The notes below the pieces were generated by a model, which saw nothing but the letters and a program-made list of their open reading frames with translations, had not been told where the DNA came from and ran no database searches. A stretch of DNA of 64,000 nucleotides from Prochlorococcus sp. AG-355-P18 (GTDB lineage: Bacteria; Cyanobacteriota; Cyanobacteriia; PCC-6307; Cyanobiaceae), in the NCBI GenBank assembly GCA_003280515.1, contig QCER01000002.1, positions 62,001-126,000 on the forward strand. The letters run 5' to 3'. The position numbers and the translations under genes are program-made. This document shows, in pieces, positions 57,145 through 64,000 of the stretch; within the stretch, counting starts at the first letter, position 1, and every line of letters starts with the position of its first letter.

Positions 57145-57408
57145 TTAATCAGTTGTTGATCCTTTTTCTTCTAATGTGGAGTCATTATCATTCGAAAATC
57201 TTACTGTTAATAACTCCTCTTCTGTTATGTTTCCTGATTTATCTAACAGTTCAGGATGTATTGTGTATTTTTTTTGCTTAAAACTGGAAGTACTGAAGCG
57301 TTTATTATTATTATCAGATATGCCCCAGCCATTAGACATTACTTTAAAAGCTTTCCAGACTAAATAAGTTAAAGCCGCAGAATATATGATTGGAAATAGA
57401 ATGGCCAT
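57145..57408 (-). CDS. DUF2973 membrane-anchored protein
   Basis: An 87-residue protein of the cyanobacterial DUF2973 type. One membrane helix covers residues 2-22 (AILFPIIYSAALTYLVWKAF). The conserved motif is KYTIHPELLDKSGNITEEEL then LTVRFSND at about residues 47-75. Function is unknown; the helix orientation suggests the motif is cytosolic. It is upstream of the 127-residue gene by 24 bases. Confidence 0.85.
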   Translation of the reverse strand: MAILFPIIYSAALTYLVWKAFKVMSNGWGISDNNNKRFSTSSFKQKKYTIHPELLDKSGNITEEELLTVRFSNDNDSTLEEKGSTTD

Positions 57409-57519
57409 TACACTTATATTAAAATTAATATTTGATTATTATCATAGCCGGAAAAAAAGAAAATTTGCTATTTCTAGAGAATAAATTATTGTCTAAAAGA
57501 AAATTAATTTTATTCTGGT

Positions 57520-57525
57520 TATAGT
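57520..57525 (+). promoter_or_regulatory. -10 box candidate for the HtrA gene
   Basis: TATAGT sits 25 bases ahead of the ATG at 57551, placing transcription start near 57532. No -35 box is obvious. Confidence 0.35.
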
Positions 57526-57550
57526 AAAACCACTACCTAGTTTGGAATTA

Positions 57551-58702
57551 ATGTATTCGCAGAAGATAAAAAAATTAAGATTTAAAAGCTACAAACATAA
57601 ACTATTATTGTTAATTTCGACAATTTTAATCAGTACTATTTACCCATCAAATACAGTATCTCAATCATTAATTAAAACAAAATCTAAAGACATTGATCTA
57701 TATTCAAGCAAATCTTTCATAACTAAAGCTGTTGAAAGAACTGGTTCTTCTGTAGTAACAATTGAAACTCAAAGATTTATCAAAAAAAGACAATTTCCCA
57801 GAAATTCTCAATTATTTTTAGACCCATATTTTGACAGATTTTTTGGATTACAATCACCTAATAATAATCAGCCAAGGATAGAGCAAAGCCAAGGCAGTGG
57901 ATTTATATTTGCAGACGGAATTGTCATGACTAATGCTCATGTAGTCAATGGATCAGATAAGGTAATTGTTGGTTTAACGAATGGCAAAAAATTAAAAGCA
58001 CAACTTATTGGGCAAGATTTTTTTACTGATTTAGCTGTGCTTCAGATAGAAGGAAAGGGACCTTGGCCTAAAGCACAATTGGGCGATTCATCAAAAATCA
58101 AAGTTGGTGATTGGGCAATAGCAGTTGGAAATCCGTTCGGACTCGAAAACACAGTAACTCTTGGCATTATCAGTAATACAAAAAGGAACGTCACTCAATT
58201 AGGAATATACGATAAAAAACTTGAACTAATTCAAACCGACGCTGCTATTAATCCTGGAAATTCAGGTGGTCCACTATTGAATAGTAATGGAGAAGTGATT
58301 GGTATTAATACCTTAATCCGATCAGGTCCAGGAGCTGGGTTAAGTTTCGCAATCCCAATTAATAAAGCCAAGAAAATTGCATCTCAACTCATCAATAATG
58401 GGAAAGTAATACATCCTATGATTGGGATAAGCCTAATAGATGAGAGCAATTTTGAAAGAAATATTAATATCGTAAAAGTTGGTTATGTAATGCCAAACAG
58501 TCCAGCTGAAAAAAGTGGGATCAAGATAGATGATATTTTAATTAAAATAGGCAATAAAGATATTAAAACCGGATCAGACGTAATAGAACAAATTAGTAAA
58601 AATGGTATCAAAAAACAACTAAATATATTATTGAAGCGTAAAAATAAATTTATTAAATTAAAAGTAATACCAACTGATATTACTAATCTGCAAAATAACT
58701 AA
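57551..58702 (+). CDS. HtrA/Deg family serine protease
   Basis: Periplasmic or lumenal quality-control protease. ATG at 57551 gives 383 residues with a signal-like helix at about 17-35 (LLLLISTILISTIY). The catalytic triad is visible: His130 in TNAHVV, Asp160 in FFTDLAVLQ, and Ser238 in NPGNSGGPL. One PDZ domain is at about residues 285-375 (KVGYVMPNSPAEKSGIKIDD). It is the single-PDZ type found in cyanobacteria (HhoA, HhoB, HtrA). The TTG at 57542 is an alternative start. Confidence 0.93.
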   Translation: MYSQKIKKLRFKSYKHKLLLLISTILISTIYPSNTVSQSLIKTKSKDIDLYSSKSFITKAVERTGSSVVTIETQRFIKKRQFPRNSQLFLDPYFDRFFGLQSPNNNQPRIEQSQGSGFIFADGIVMTNAHVVNGSDKVIVGLTNGKKLKAQLIGQDFFTDLAVLQIEGKGPWPKAQLGDSSKIKVGDWAIAVGNPFGLENTVTLGIISNTKRNVTQLGIYDKKLELIQTDAAINPGNSGGPLLNSNGEVIGINTLIRSGPGAGLSFAIPINKAKKIASQLINNGKVIHPMIGISLIDESNFERNINIVKVGYVMPNSPAEKSGIKIDDILIKIGNKDIKTGSDVIEQISKNGIKKQLNILLKRKNKFIKLKVIPTDITNLQNN

Positions 58703-58707
58703 AAAAT

Positions 58708-58851
58708 TTAATTATCATTCCGTTTTAGTATTTCCACACATCTAGAAATACATCTACCATCCCTCATATCGCATGAAGTAATACATTCAAAATAACTTTC
58801 AATAGGATCAGAAATTTGAAGATGTTTTCCTTGGAAATCGTAATTTTTCAT
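58708..58851 (-). CDS. Small cysteine-rich protein (47 aa), unknown
   Basis: A 47-residue frame beginning MKNYDFQGKHLQISDPIESY. The second half has four cysteines in CITSCDMRDGRCISRC (about residues 24-39), spaced as C-x3-C-x6-C-x3-C. This could bind a metal or make two disulfides. The spacing and charged residues look deliberate. It is convergent with the HtrA gene. I recognise no named family. Confidence 0.65.
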   Translation of the reverse strand: MKNYDFQGKHLQISDPIESYFECITSCDMRDGRCISRCVEILKRNDN

Positions 58852-58962
58852 TTAAATTATTAAAACCTATTTTTGTATTTTTAAGATTAATCAAGGACGG
58901 TAAACTATGTAAAGATAAATGAGTGATCTTACTTAGCCAATTGTAAATTTTATTAAAAGTAA

Positions 58963-60588
58963 TCAAATTTTTTGGCCTTGAGTTTTTTCTAAAAAATATT
59001 CGTAATTACCATCATATGACAATAACTTTGAATCTTTAATTTCAATGATTTTATTTGCAACCTTTGAAATAAAATACCGATCATGAGAAATGATTAATAA
59101 TGAACCTTTATAATTTTTAATTGCTAATTCTAGGTTTTCCTTAGATTGCAGATCCAAATGATTAGTTGGTTCGTCCAAAAGAAGGAAATTACTAGGATTA
59201 ATAATCATGAGCGCCAATGCTAATCTTGCCTTTTCTCCCCCACTGAGTTGTTTAATATATTTGAAAACAGTTTCATTTTGAAAGCCAAAACCTCCTAAAA
59301 ATGTTCTAACTTTATTTTGGGACCATTCTGGAGACTTATTACATATTAAATCAATAACCATTACATCAGGTGAAAGTGCTTCAGCCTGATTCTGTTCATA
59401 ATAGCTAGTAATTATATTGTGTTTACCAAGATTAATTTCTCCAATTTCAGGAGATATTTTTTTCATAATAATTTTAAGCAATGTAGATTTACCGCAGCCA
59501 TTAGGTCCCAATATTGCTATTTTCTCCCCTGAAAAAATCTTTAAATTAATATCTAAAAAAAGAATTTTATCTTCGAAACTATGAGACAAATTTTTGATAT
59601 TTAGAACTAATTTTCCTGAACGAGGGCACTCTGGAAAATTAAAAACAGGACTTTTTGATTTTGATATGGGAGACTCAATTTTAGAAATCTTTTTTAATTG
59701 TTTTTCTCTACTTTTTGCTTGAGAACTTCTAGTTGCACTAGCTCTAAATCTATCTATATACCTCTTCTGTAACTCAATTTCCTTTTGTTGTAATTGATAT
59801 GCCTTATTTTGTGATTCTTCATTCAAAGATTTCTGTTCGACAAAAAAAGAATAGTTGCCATTATATGTTTCAGATGTTCCTCTATCTACAAAAATTATTT
59901 TTTTACATAATTTATCTAAGAAATATCTGTCATGACTAATTATTATAACTGCAATTTTAAGCGATGATAGATATTCTTCCAACCAAAAAATAGTTTCTAA
60001 ATCTAAATGATTGGTTGGTTCATCTAGCAAAAGTAAATCAGGTTTTTGTAAAATTATTTTTCCAAGTGCAACTTTCATCTGCCAACCACCTGAGAAATTG
60101 CCAACTAATTTATCAGCATCTTCTAAAGAAAAGCCCAATTTAGGTAATATTTTTTCTACATCAGATTGCATTTTATAACCACCTAAAGCTTCAAATGTTG
60201 CTTGATATTTTGCGAGTTGATTTACAAATATTTCAAGTTCATCGGAATTTTTTGTTATATCCAAAGATTTCATTTTATTCTCAATTTCTAAAAGTTTAAT
60301 GGCAACAATTTGTATATCTTTAAAAGAACTTTCTAATTCCTGTCTCACTGAAAGATTCAAATTACAATCAAACTCTTGCTTTAAATGGGCAATTTTAGGA
60401 TTTCCTTCTTTGATGATCGTTCCACTTGTTTGCTCTTCCTCTCCAATTAAAATCTTAAATTGGGTTGATTTACCTGCACCATTAGAACCAACTAAGCCAA
60501 CTTTTTCTCCTTTCTTAATCTCCCAACTAATATTTTTTAAAACAACATCTGTAGAATAAATTTTGCTTACACCTTCAAATCTAATCAC
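58963..60588 (-). CDS. ABC-F ATPase (translation factor type)
   Basis: Soluble protein with two ATPase domains and no membrane part, as in the ABC-F family that acts on ribosomes. Domain 1 has Walker A GSNGAGKSTQF near residues 34-44, signature VGNFSGGWQMK and Walker B LLLLDEPTNHLDLE. The linker is basic, around residues 235-315 (FRASATRSSQAKSREKQLKK). Domain 2 has GPNGCGKSTLLK, LSGGEKARLALAL and LLLDEPTNHLDLQ. Length is 541 residues. Antibiotic resistance and general translation types cannot be told apart by eye. Confidence 0.9.
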   Translation of the reverse strand: MIRFEGVSKIYSTDVVLKNISWEIKKGEKVGLVGSNGAGKSTQFKILIGEEEQTSGTIIKEGNPKIAHLKQEFDCNLNLSVRQELESSFKDIQIVAIKLLEIENKMKSLDITKNSDELEIFVNQLAKYQATFEALGGYKMQSDVEKILPKLGFSLEDADKLVGNFSGGWQMKVALGKIILQKPDLLLLDEPTNHLDLETIFWLEEYLSSLKIAVIIISHDRYFLDKLCKKIIFVDRGTSETYNGNYSFFVEQKSLNEESQNKAYQLQQKEIELQKRYIDRFRASATRSSQAKSREKQLKKISKIESPISKSKSPVFNFPECPRSGKLVLNIKNLSHSFEDKILFLDINLKIFSGEKIAILGPNGCGKSTLLKIIMKKISPEIGEINLGKHNIITSYYEQNQAEALSPDVMVIDLICNKSPEWSQNKVRTFLGGFGFQNETVFKYIKQLSGGEKARLALALMIINPSNFLLLDEPTNHLDLQSKENLELAIKNYKGSLLIISHDRYFISKVANKIIEIKDSKLLSYDGNYEYFLEKTQGQKI

Positions 60589-60660
60589 TGTTTTAAAAAT
60601 AGAATTTACAAAATCTGTGGCTTATTTACTAAAAAATATTTTGTGGAATAAAATTAAATC

Positions 60661-60837
60661 ATGAAAAGAATAGAACAAATTGTAGTGATTTTCATAGCTG
60701 CAGCTCTTGCAATTCCAAGTTATTGGTTTTTTTGGACTTTGGCTGGTGGAGGTGGCTACAACAAAAGAATAAAACCTATTTCTAATCCAAATAATAATTA
60801 TTCAAAACCTTTTCCTAAAGACCTCCTCGAGCCTTGA
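60661..60837 (+). CDS. Small membrane protein with a Gly tract (58 aa), unknown
   Basis: A 58-residue frame with one membrane helix at about residues 7-28 (IVVIFIAAALAIPSYWFFWT) followed by LAGGGGYNKR and a Pro/Asn-rich tail. The last 23 bases overlap the convergent Nif11-like gene. The clean helix with a basic cytosolic start and Trp/Tyr belt suggests a real protein, perhaps a thylakoid peptide. I recognise no family. Confidence 0.6.
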   Translation: MKRIEQIVVIFIAAALAIPSYWFFWTLAGGGGYNKRIKPISNPNNNYSKPFPKDLLEP

Positions 60838-61045
60838 TTAACCACATTTTAGTTGCCTCATCATCAATAGTACTCAAATATTCAATAACCTCTTCTTTAG
60901 TCACAGAAATATTTAACTCGTTGCCAATATCGCATATTTTATCTAAGGCTTTTTTGGGATTAGTTAAGGCTGTCATAAACAGACTTTGTTTCTTTTTGGA
61001 ATCGTTGGCAATTAACTGATAGAGTTTTTCAGCATTACTGGACAT
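60815..61045 (-). CDS. Nif11-like small protein (76 aa) with a C-terminal Gly-Gly
   Basis: A 76-residue protein resembling Nif11-type leader domains: a start with AEKLYQLIANDSKKKQSLF, then ALDKICDIGNELNISVTKEE and VIEYLSTIDDEATKMW. The last residues are KARGGL, so a double glycine sits at the very end with no core peptide after it. In Prochlorococcus and other cyanobacteria, Nif11 leaders precede modified peptides such as prochlorosins. No modifying enzyme or exporter is nearby. The family call is by pattern only. Confidence 0.6.
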   Translation of the reverse strand: MSSNAEKLYQLIANDSKKKQSLFMTALTNPKKALDKICDIGNELNISVTKEEVIEYLSTIDDEATKMWLIKARGGL

Positions 61046-61079
61046 GTTTTTAAAATCTATTTATTAATAGATTATTACT

Positions 61080-61418
61080 TCAAGCTACATTTTGTTCATT
61101 ATATTTATTATTAGATAAATCATTATCCACATCTTTTATCTCTTTTGCAGAGGCATCTGCCATACTTCTTGCGTCTAAACATAAAACTTTTCTTAGTTTC
61201 GCAAAGTTAGCTGCATGAGATTTTCTACCATCTTTTTGAGCATAATACTCAGACTGCTGAAGAATATGGTGAAGATGAGTTAACAAATATGGACTAATTA
61301 CAGCTGATACCAAAACGTCACTATTTTCATTATCGTGAGAATCAGAATTGACTAATCTTTTTTTCGGTTTATCAATTATCGACCTTTTAGGAGAATCAAT
61401 TTTTCTTGAATTTTTCAT
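61080..61418 (-). CDS. Conserved hypothetical protein (112 aa)
   Basis: From ATG 61418 the product has 112 residues; the frame back to 61433 adds five. The first 35 residues are basic and probably disordered (SPKRSIIDKPKKRL). A helical middle, VLVSAVISPYLLTHLHHILQ, is followed by YYAQKDGRKSHAANFAKLRK. The second half has a Ser/Ala/Asp-rich tail. I recognise no family. It is divergent from the ribbon-helix-helix gene and shares an upstream region with a palindrome. Confidence 0.65.
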   Translation of the reverse strand: MKNSRKIDSPKRSIIDKPKKRLVNSDSHDNENSDVLVSAVISPYLLTHLHHILQQSEYYAQKDGRKSHAANFAKLRKVLCLDARSMADASAKEIKDVDNDLSNNKYNEQNVA

Positions 61419-61468
61419 AAGACAATAAAACAATTAATTGATACGGACATAAATTTCCTTACTAATAA

Positions 61469-61505
61469 TATACACAAAGATAGTATCCTTGACTAACTGT
61501 GTATA
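61469..61505. promoter_or_regulatory. Palindrome in a divergent promoter region
   Basis: TATACACA (61469-61476) and TGTGTATA (61498-61505) are perfect inverted arms 21 bases apart. TTGACT starts at 61489 and TATACT at 61502. They lie between a hypothetical gene (minus) and the ribbon-helix-helix gene (plus). The layout suggests an operator, possibly autoregulated by the DNA-binding protein made from the plus strand. Confidence 0.45.
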
Positions 61506-61535
61506 CTAATAAGTAACAGTTATCAACTTTGACTC

Positions 61536-61838
61536 ATGGCTACCCGCCAAAACTCAACTAATGGGAAGCCTAAATCCCCCAGAATTCAAGTAGTTCTTCC
61601 AGAATTAATATGTGAACAATTAACTATCTTGGCCGATAATGAATCTAGGACAGTAAGTAATATGGCAAAAGTGTTAATACAAGAGGGTATAAAAAAATAT
61701 TTCGAAAAAGGAAGTAAATCACCTGTTTCAGAAAATAACTTAAATACCGATAAATTTAGAGATGAACTTGAAAAACAAAGCGTTAGAAGATTAAAAAGAG
61801 CTCCTCAAAGGATTAGATACTATAAAAAATCTGATTAA
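61536..61838 (+). CDS. Ribbon-helix-helix (CopG-like) protein
   Basis: A 100-residue protein with an RHH-type DNA-binding segment at about residues 14-55: PRIQVVLPELICEQLTILAD as the strand and first helix, then NESRTVSNMAKVLIQEGIKK as the second. The C-terminal half is strongly basic (RRLKRAPQRIRYYKK). RHH proteins bind DNA as dimers, often at palindromes, and often autoregulate. The palindrome upstream fits. No toxin gene is adjacent, so a toxin-antitoxin pair is not indicated. Confidence 0.75.
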   Translation: MATRQNSTNGKPKSPRIQVVLPELICEQLTILADNESRTVSNMAKVLIQEGIKKYFEKGSKSPVSENNLNTDKFRDELEKQSVRRLKRAPQRIRYYKKSD

Positions 61839-61844
61839 AATTAA

Positions 61845-62549
61845 TTAATTTTGAGGCAATTTCTGTAAATCTACAGTTTTACCCATGACTACCAAAATAT
61901 TTCCTCTTTCCAAAATATATTTTGCTGGAGGATTAACTGTTAACTCTTCAGCAGGTCCTGCAGCAAGCACATTTACTAAATAATTTTTCCTTAAATTTAA
62001 ATCTCTTAAAGATCTTCCAATAAATTCCTCTGGAACAGTTATTTCATCTATGCCAGTTTGATTATCTAGTTCTAATCTTTCGATTAGGTTTGGTCTTACT
62101 AGTTCTAAACCTAATCTTTCTCCTTGCATCCTAGATGGGAAAACAACTTTATCTGCACCTACTCTTTTTAACATTTTTTCGTGCAAGTCACTGGTAGCTC
62201 TCGCTATTACTCTTTTCACTTTGCTACCTTCACTATCCTTAGCAATAAGAGTTGTAGTTATACTTGCTTCAATAGGTTCACTAATACCCACTACAACAGT
62301 ATTCATTTCAAGAATTCCCGATTCCTTCATAGACTCTTCATCAGTACAATCTACAACTCTCGCTTCTATCGAAGGTTCTAATTGCCTTAAATCATCAATA
62401 GCTTTTTCCGAATAATCTGCAGCCAAAACATCAGCACCATTACTAATAAGTTCTCTGCAAACTGCGGTTCCAAATCTCCCAACGCCGACAACTGCAAAAG
62501 TGAGTGCTTCATTTTCTCTCTTTTGAGACCACTGCCACCAATCAGCCAT
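61845..62549 (-). CDS. ktrA: Potassium uptake regulatory subunit KtrA
   Basis: Cytoplasmic RCK/TrkA-N protein that binds NAD(H) or ATP and gates the KtrB channel. The Rossmann start is VVGVGRFGTAVCRELISNG at about residues 20-38, and the C-terminal TrkA-C domain contains EITVPEEFIGRSLRDLNLRK. The length is 234 residues. It is downstream of ktrB on the same strand (18 bases), the usual pair. The pair gives Na+-coupled K+ uptake in marine cyanobacteria. Confidence 0.92.
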   Translation of the reverse strand: MADWWQWSQKRENEALTFAVVGVGRFGTAVCRELISNGADVLAADYSEKAIDDLRQLEPSIEARVVDCTDEESMKESGILEMNTVVVGISEPIEASITTTLIAKDSEGSKVKRVIARATSDLHEKMLKRVGADKVVFPSRMQGERLGLELVRPNLIERLELDNQTGIDEITVPEEFIGRSLRDLNLRKNYLVNVLAAGPAEELTVNPPAKYILERGNILVVMGKTVDLQKLPQN

Positions 62550-62567
62550 AATAAAACTCAGTCAATT

Positions 62568-63971
62568 CTAAACATATAGATCAGCCCTAGGATAGCCAAT
62601 TCTCTTTTGTCTATCTATTCTACTCTTATAAAGAGCCTGCCATAGTGCACTTAAAAGCAAAAGGATCCCAAGTCTGCCCACAAACATCCCCACAATAAGA
62701 ATAAATTGACCAAAATGATTTAATTTTGCGGTTAAACCAATATCAAAACCAACTGTTGCAAATGCAGATATGCAAGTGAACAGAATTTCTAGGAATGTGA
62801 ATGATTCTTTTTTAACAAAAGTATTTGTTGTACTAAGCAACATTGCCATTAAAAGGACAAAAAGCAAAGATCCAACTGTGATTCCAACTGCCTTTAGAAT
62901 AACTTTATCTGAAATTAATCTATTGCTAATAATTACATCTTTCTGACCTCTTAAAGTTGATCTAGTTGCAGCCATTAATGCAATAAATGTAGTTGTTTTT
63001 ATGCCTCCACCAGTACCTCCTGTACTTGCTCCAATAAACATAAGCGTCATTAATAATAAAAGGCCGGTATCTGAGATAGAGTTCAAAGAAATCGGAAAAT
63101 TTGTAAAGCCTGCAGTTCTGGCACTAACTGTTTCGAAGATAGATGACATTAACCGTTCAAACAAATTTAAATCATTAAAAAATTGACTATTTAGCAATGA
63201 TTCAGTGATAAAGAATCCTAATGATCCGAACAATATTAAAGACAAACTTGTCCTTATAACTAGTCTGGAATGAAGGCTTAATTTCTTATAAGAAAGATTT
63301 TTTTTATGACTCCAAATATCATCAATAACCCGCCAGCCCAATCCACCCATAACAATGAGAAAAACAAAAACACTATTCACCAAATAATTTGTTCTATAGT
63401 CTTGAAGACTATTTGACATTAACGAAAATCCTGCATTGTTATATGCAGAAATGCTGTGAAAAATCGAGGACCATAGTCTTTCCCAATTATTTTGAATGTC
63501 TACAAATCCAAAAGAATATAAGACAATTGCGCCCAAGGATATGATAATAATCGCAGTAATAGCAATGCTTTGAAAAGTTCGACCAATTCCTCCAACTCCA
63601 AATTCATCTAAAGTCTTTCCTTTGTCTAATCTTGTTCTTAGCTTTGTTCCTTTTACAACAAACCCTTGTAAAAATGTTGTAATGGCCATTAATCCTAGAC
63701 CACCTGATAAAAGCATAAAAGCTAAGAAAACTTGGCCAAAGAAATTTAAATCAACACCTATATCTATTATGGTTAAGCCAGTAACGGTTATTGCAGAAGT
63801 AGATGTAAAAAATGCTTCCCACAAACCAACCTTTGAAGATGAACATAATGGAGAGCTCAAAATTAAAGTTCCAAGGCAAATAATAAACAAGCCTGTAACA
63901 ATAGTAAATTGAGGTACAGATAGCTTTTTGTAAGCATCTTTTAACTTATAAACCTTACTTGTGAATTTCAC
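62568..63971 (-). CDS. ktrB: Potassium uptake membrane subunit KtrB
   Basis: Channel-like K+ transporter of the Trk/Ktr/HKT superfamily. The four pore segments with filter glycines are seen: TSTSAITVTGLT, ISAYNNAGFSL, SARTAGFTNF and SAFATVGFDIG. The 467 residues carry about eight to ten helices. Its ATG at 63971 lies close to the window edge, so only a short upstream region is visible. It is followed by ktrA. Confidence 0.93.
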   Translation of the reverse strand: MKFTSKVYKLKDAYKKLSVPQFTIVTGLFIICLGTLILSSPLCSSSKVGLWEAFFTSTSAITVTGLTIIDIGVDLNFFGQVFLAFMLLSGGLGLMAITTFLQGFVVKGTKLRTRLDKGKTLDEFGVGGIGRTFQSIAITAIIIISLGAIVLYSFGFVDIQNNWERLWSSIFHSISAYNNAGFSLMSNSLQDYRTNYLVNSVFVFLIVMGGLGWRVIDDIWSHKKNLSYKKLSLHSRLVIRTSLSLILFGSLGFFITESLLNSQFFNDLNLFERLMSSIFETVSARTAGFTNFPISLNSISDTGLLLLMTLMFIGASTGGTGGGIKTTTFIALMAATRSTLRGQKDVIISNRLISDKVILKAVGITVGSLLFVLLMAMLLSTTNTFVKKESFTFLEILFTCISAFATVGFDIGLTAKLNHFGQFILIVGMFVGRLGILLLLSALWQALYKSRIDRQKRIGYPRADLYV

Positions 63972-64000
63972 GATATTACCCGTAATTTAAAATTATCAAT

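Noticed and set aside
61536..61838. Toxin-antitoxin system with the ribbon-helix-helix protein as antitoxin
   Set aside because: No toxin-like small gene is adjacent on the same strand; the next gene is ktrA in the opposite direction.

Overview
The window looks like a core chromosomal segment of a marine picocyanobacterium of the Prochlorococcus type, most likely a high-light-adapted lineage. The reasons are the very AT-rich sequence, tightly packed short genes, frequent TTG/GTG starts, a complete cyanobacterial NDH-1 gene complement in several places, carotenoid genes of the plant type (crtP, crtB, crtQ), the cyanobacterial regulators RpaA, RpaB and RbcR, a single-helix high-light-inducible protein, and many Ycf/DUF families limited to cyanobacteria and plastids. 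The species assignment rests on recognition of protein sequences, not on a search.

Layout. 1-2.9 kb: end of ndhI, then ndhG-ndhE, NAD kinase and a CYTH protein. 3-6.4 kb: a small PedR-like LuxR regulator, metF, a nucleotidyl-sugar transferase and scpA. 6.5-13 kb: ndhD, ndhF, an NnrU/Z-ISO-like protein, rbcR, DUF3172 and ndhM. 13.1-15.5 kb: crtP-crtB. 15.5-18.1 kb: RRM protein, tRNA CCA-adding enzyme family, ycf34, tsaB. 18.1-22.9 kb: a minus-strand run rpaB-plsX-fabH-fabD-plsC that joins a response regulator to fatty-acid and phospholipid synthesis. 23-29.7 kb: radA, ycf3, a copper-type P-ATPase, tmk, holB, rpaA. 29.7-31.1 kb is the only sparse stretch: two AT-rich non-coding regions, one orphan gene, tRNA-Asn, and a degenerate copy of the tRNA-Asn 3' end. 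31.1-41.6 kb: ABC ATPase, UPF0367, cysK, J-domain protein, ndhO, an epimerase, an LpxB-like protein, A-type Fe-S carrier, crtQ, SRPBCC protein, hemD, rbfA, Ycf33-like protein, GST. 41.6-51.5 kb: lumenal DUF6816-like protein, CRR7, aroK, a double QueD/PTPS protein, a RibD-C reductase, a FemAB-like protein, DUF4346, a PetL-like peptide, rimO, a VKOR-thioredoxin fusion, nadB and DUF3120. 51.5-64 kb: a PDZ/radical-SAM-like protein, an outer-membrane efflux protein, an inositol-phosphatase family protein, a YihY protein, an hli gene, an HtrA protease, an ABC-F ATPase, several very small proteins, a ribbon-helix-helix protein behind a palindrome, and ktrA-ktrB.

How the genes work together. The main themes are electron transport around NDH-1 and cytochrome b6f (ndhI/G/E/D/F/M/O, CRR7, PetL-like peptide), the poly-cis carotene pathway (crtB, crtP, crtQ, NnrU/Z-ISO-like), photosystem assembly (ycf3, ycf34), light/redox regulation (RpaA, RpaB, PedR-like, RbcR, HLIP), NAD(P) supply (nadK, nadB) and membrane lipid synthesis (plsX, fabH, fabD, plsC). 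No rRNA, CRISPR array, insertion sequence or intact prophage was seen. No clearly new multi-gene system was found. The best candidates for something undescribed are the repeat-built N-terminal extension on PlsX, the tRNA-Asn 3'-end remnant with its possible small RNA, and a set of very small proteins (30, 47, 48, 58 and 76 residues).
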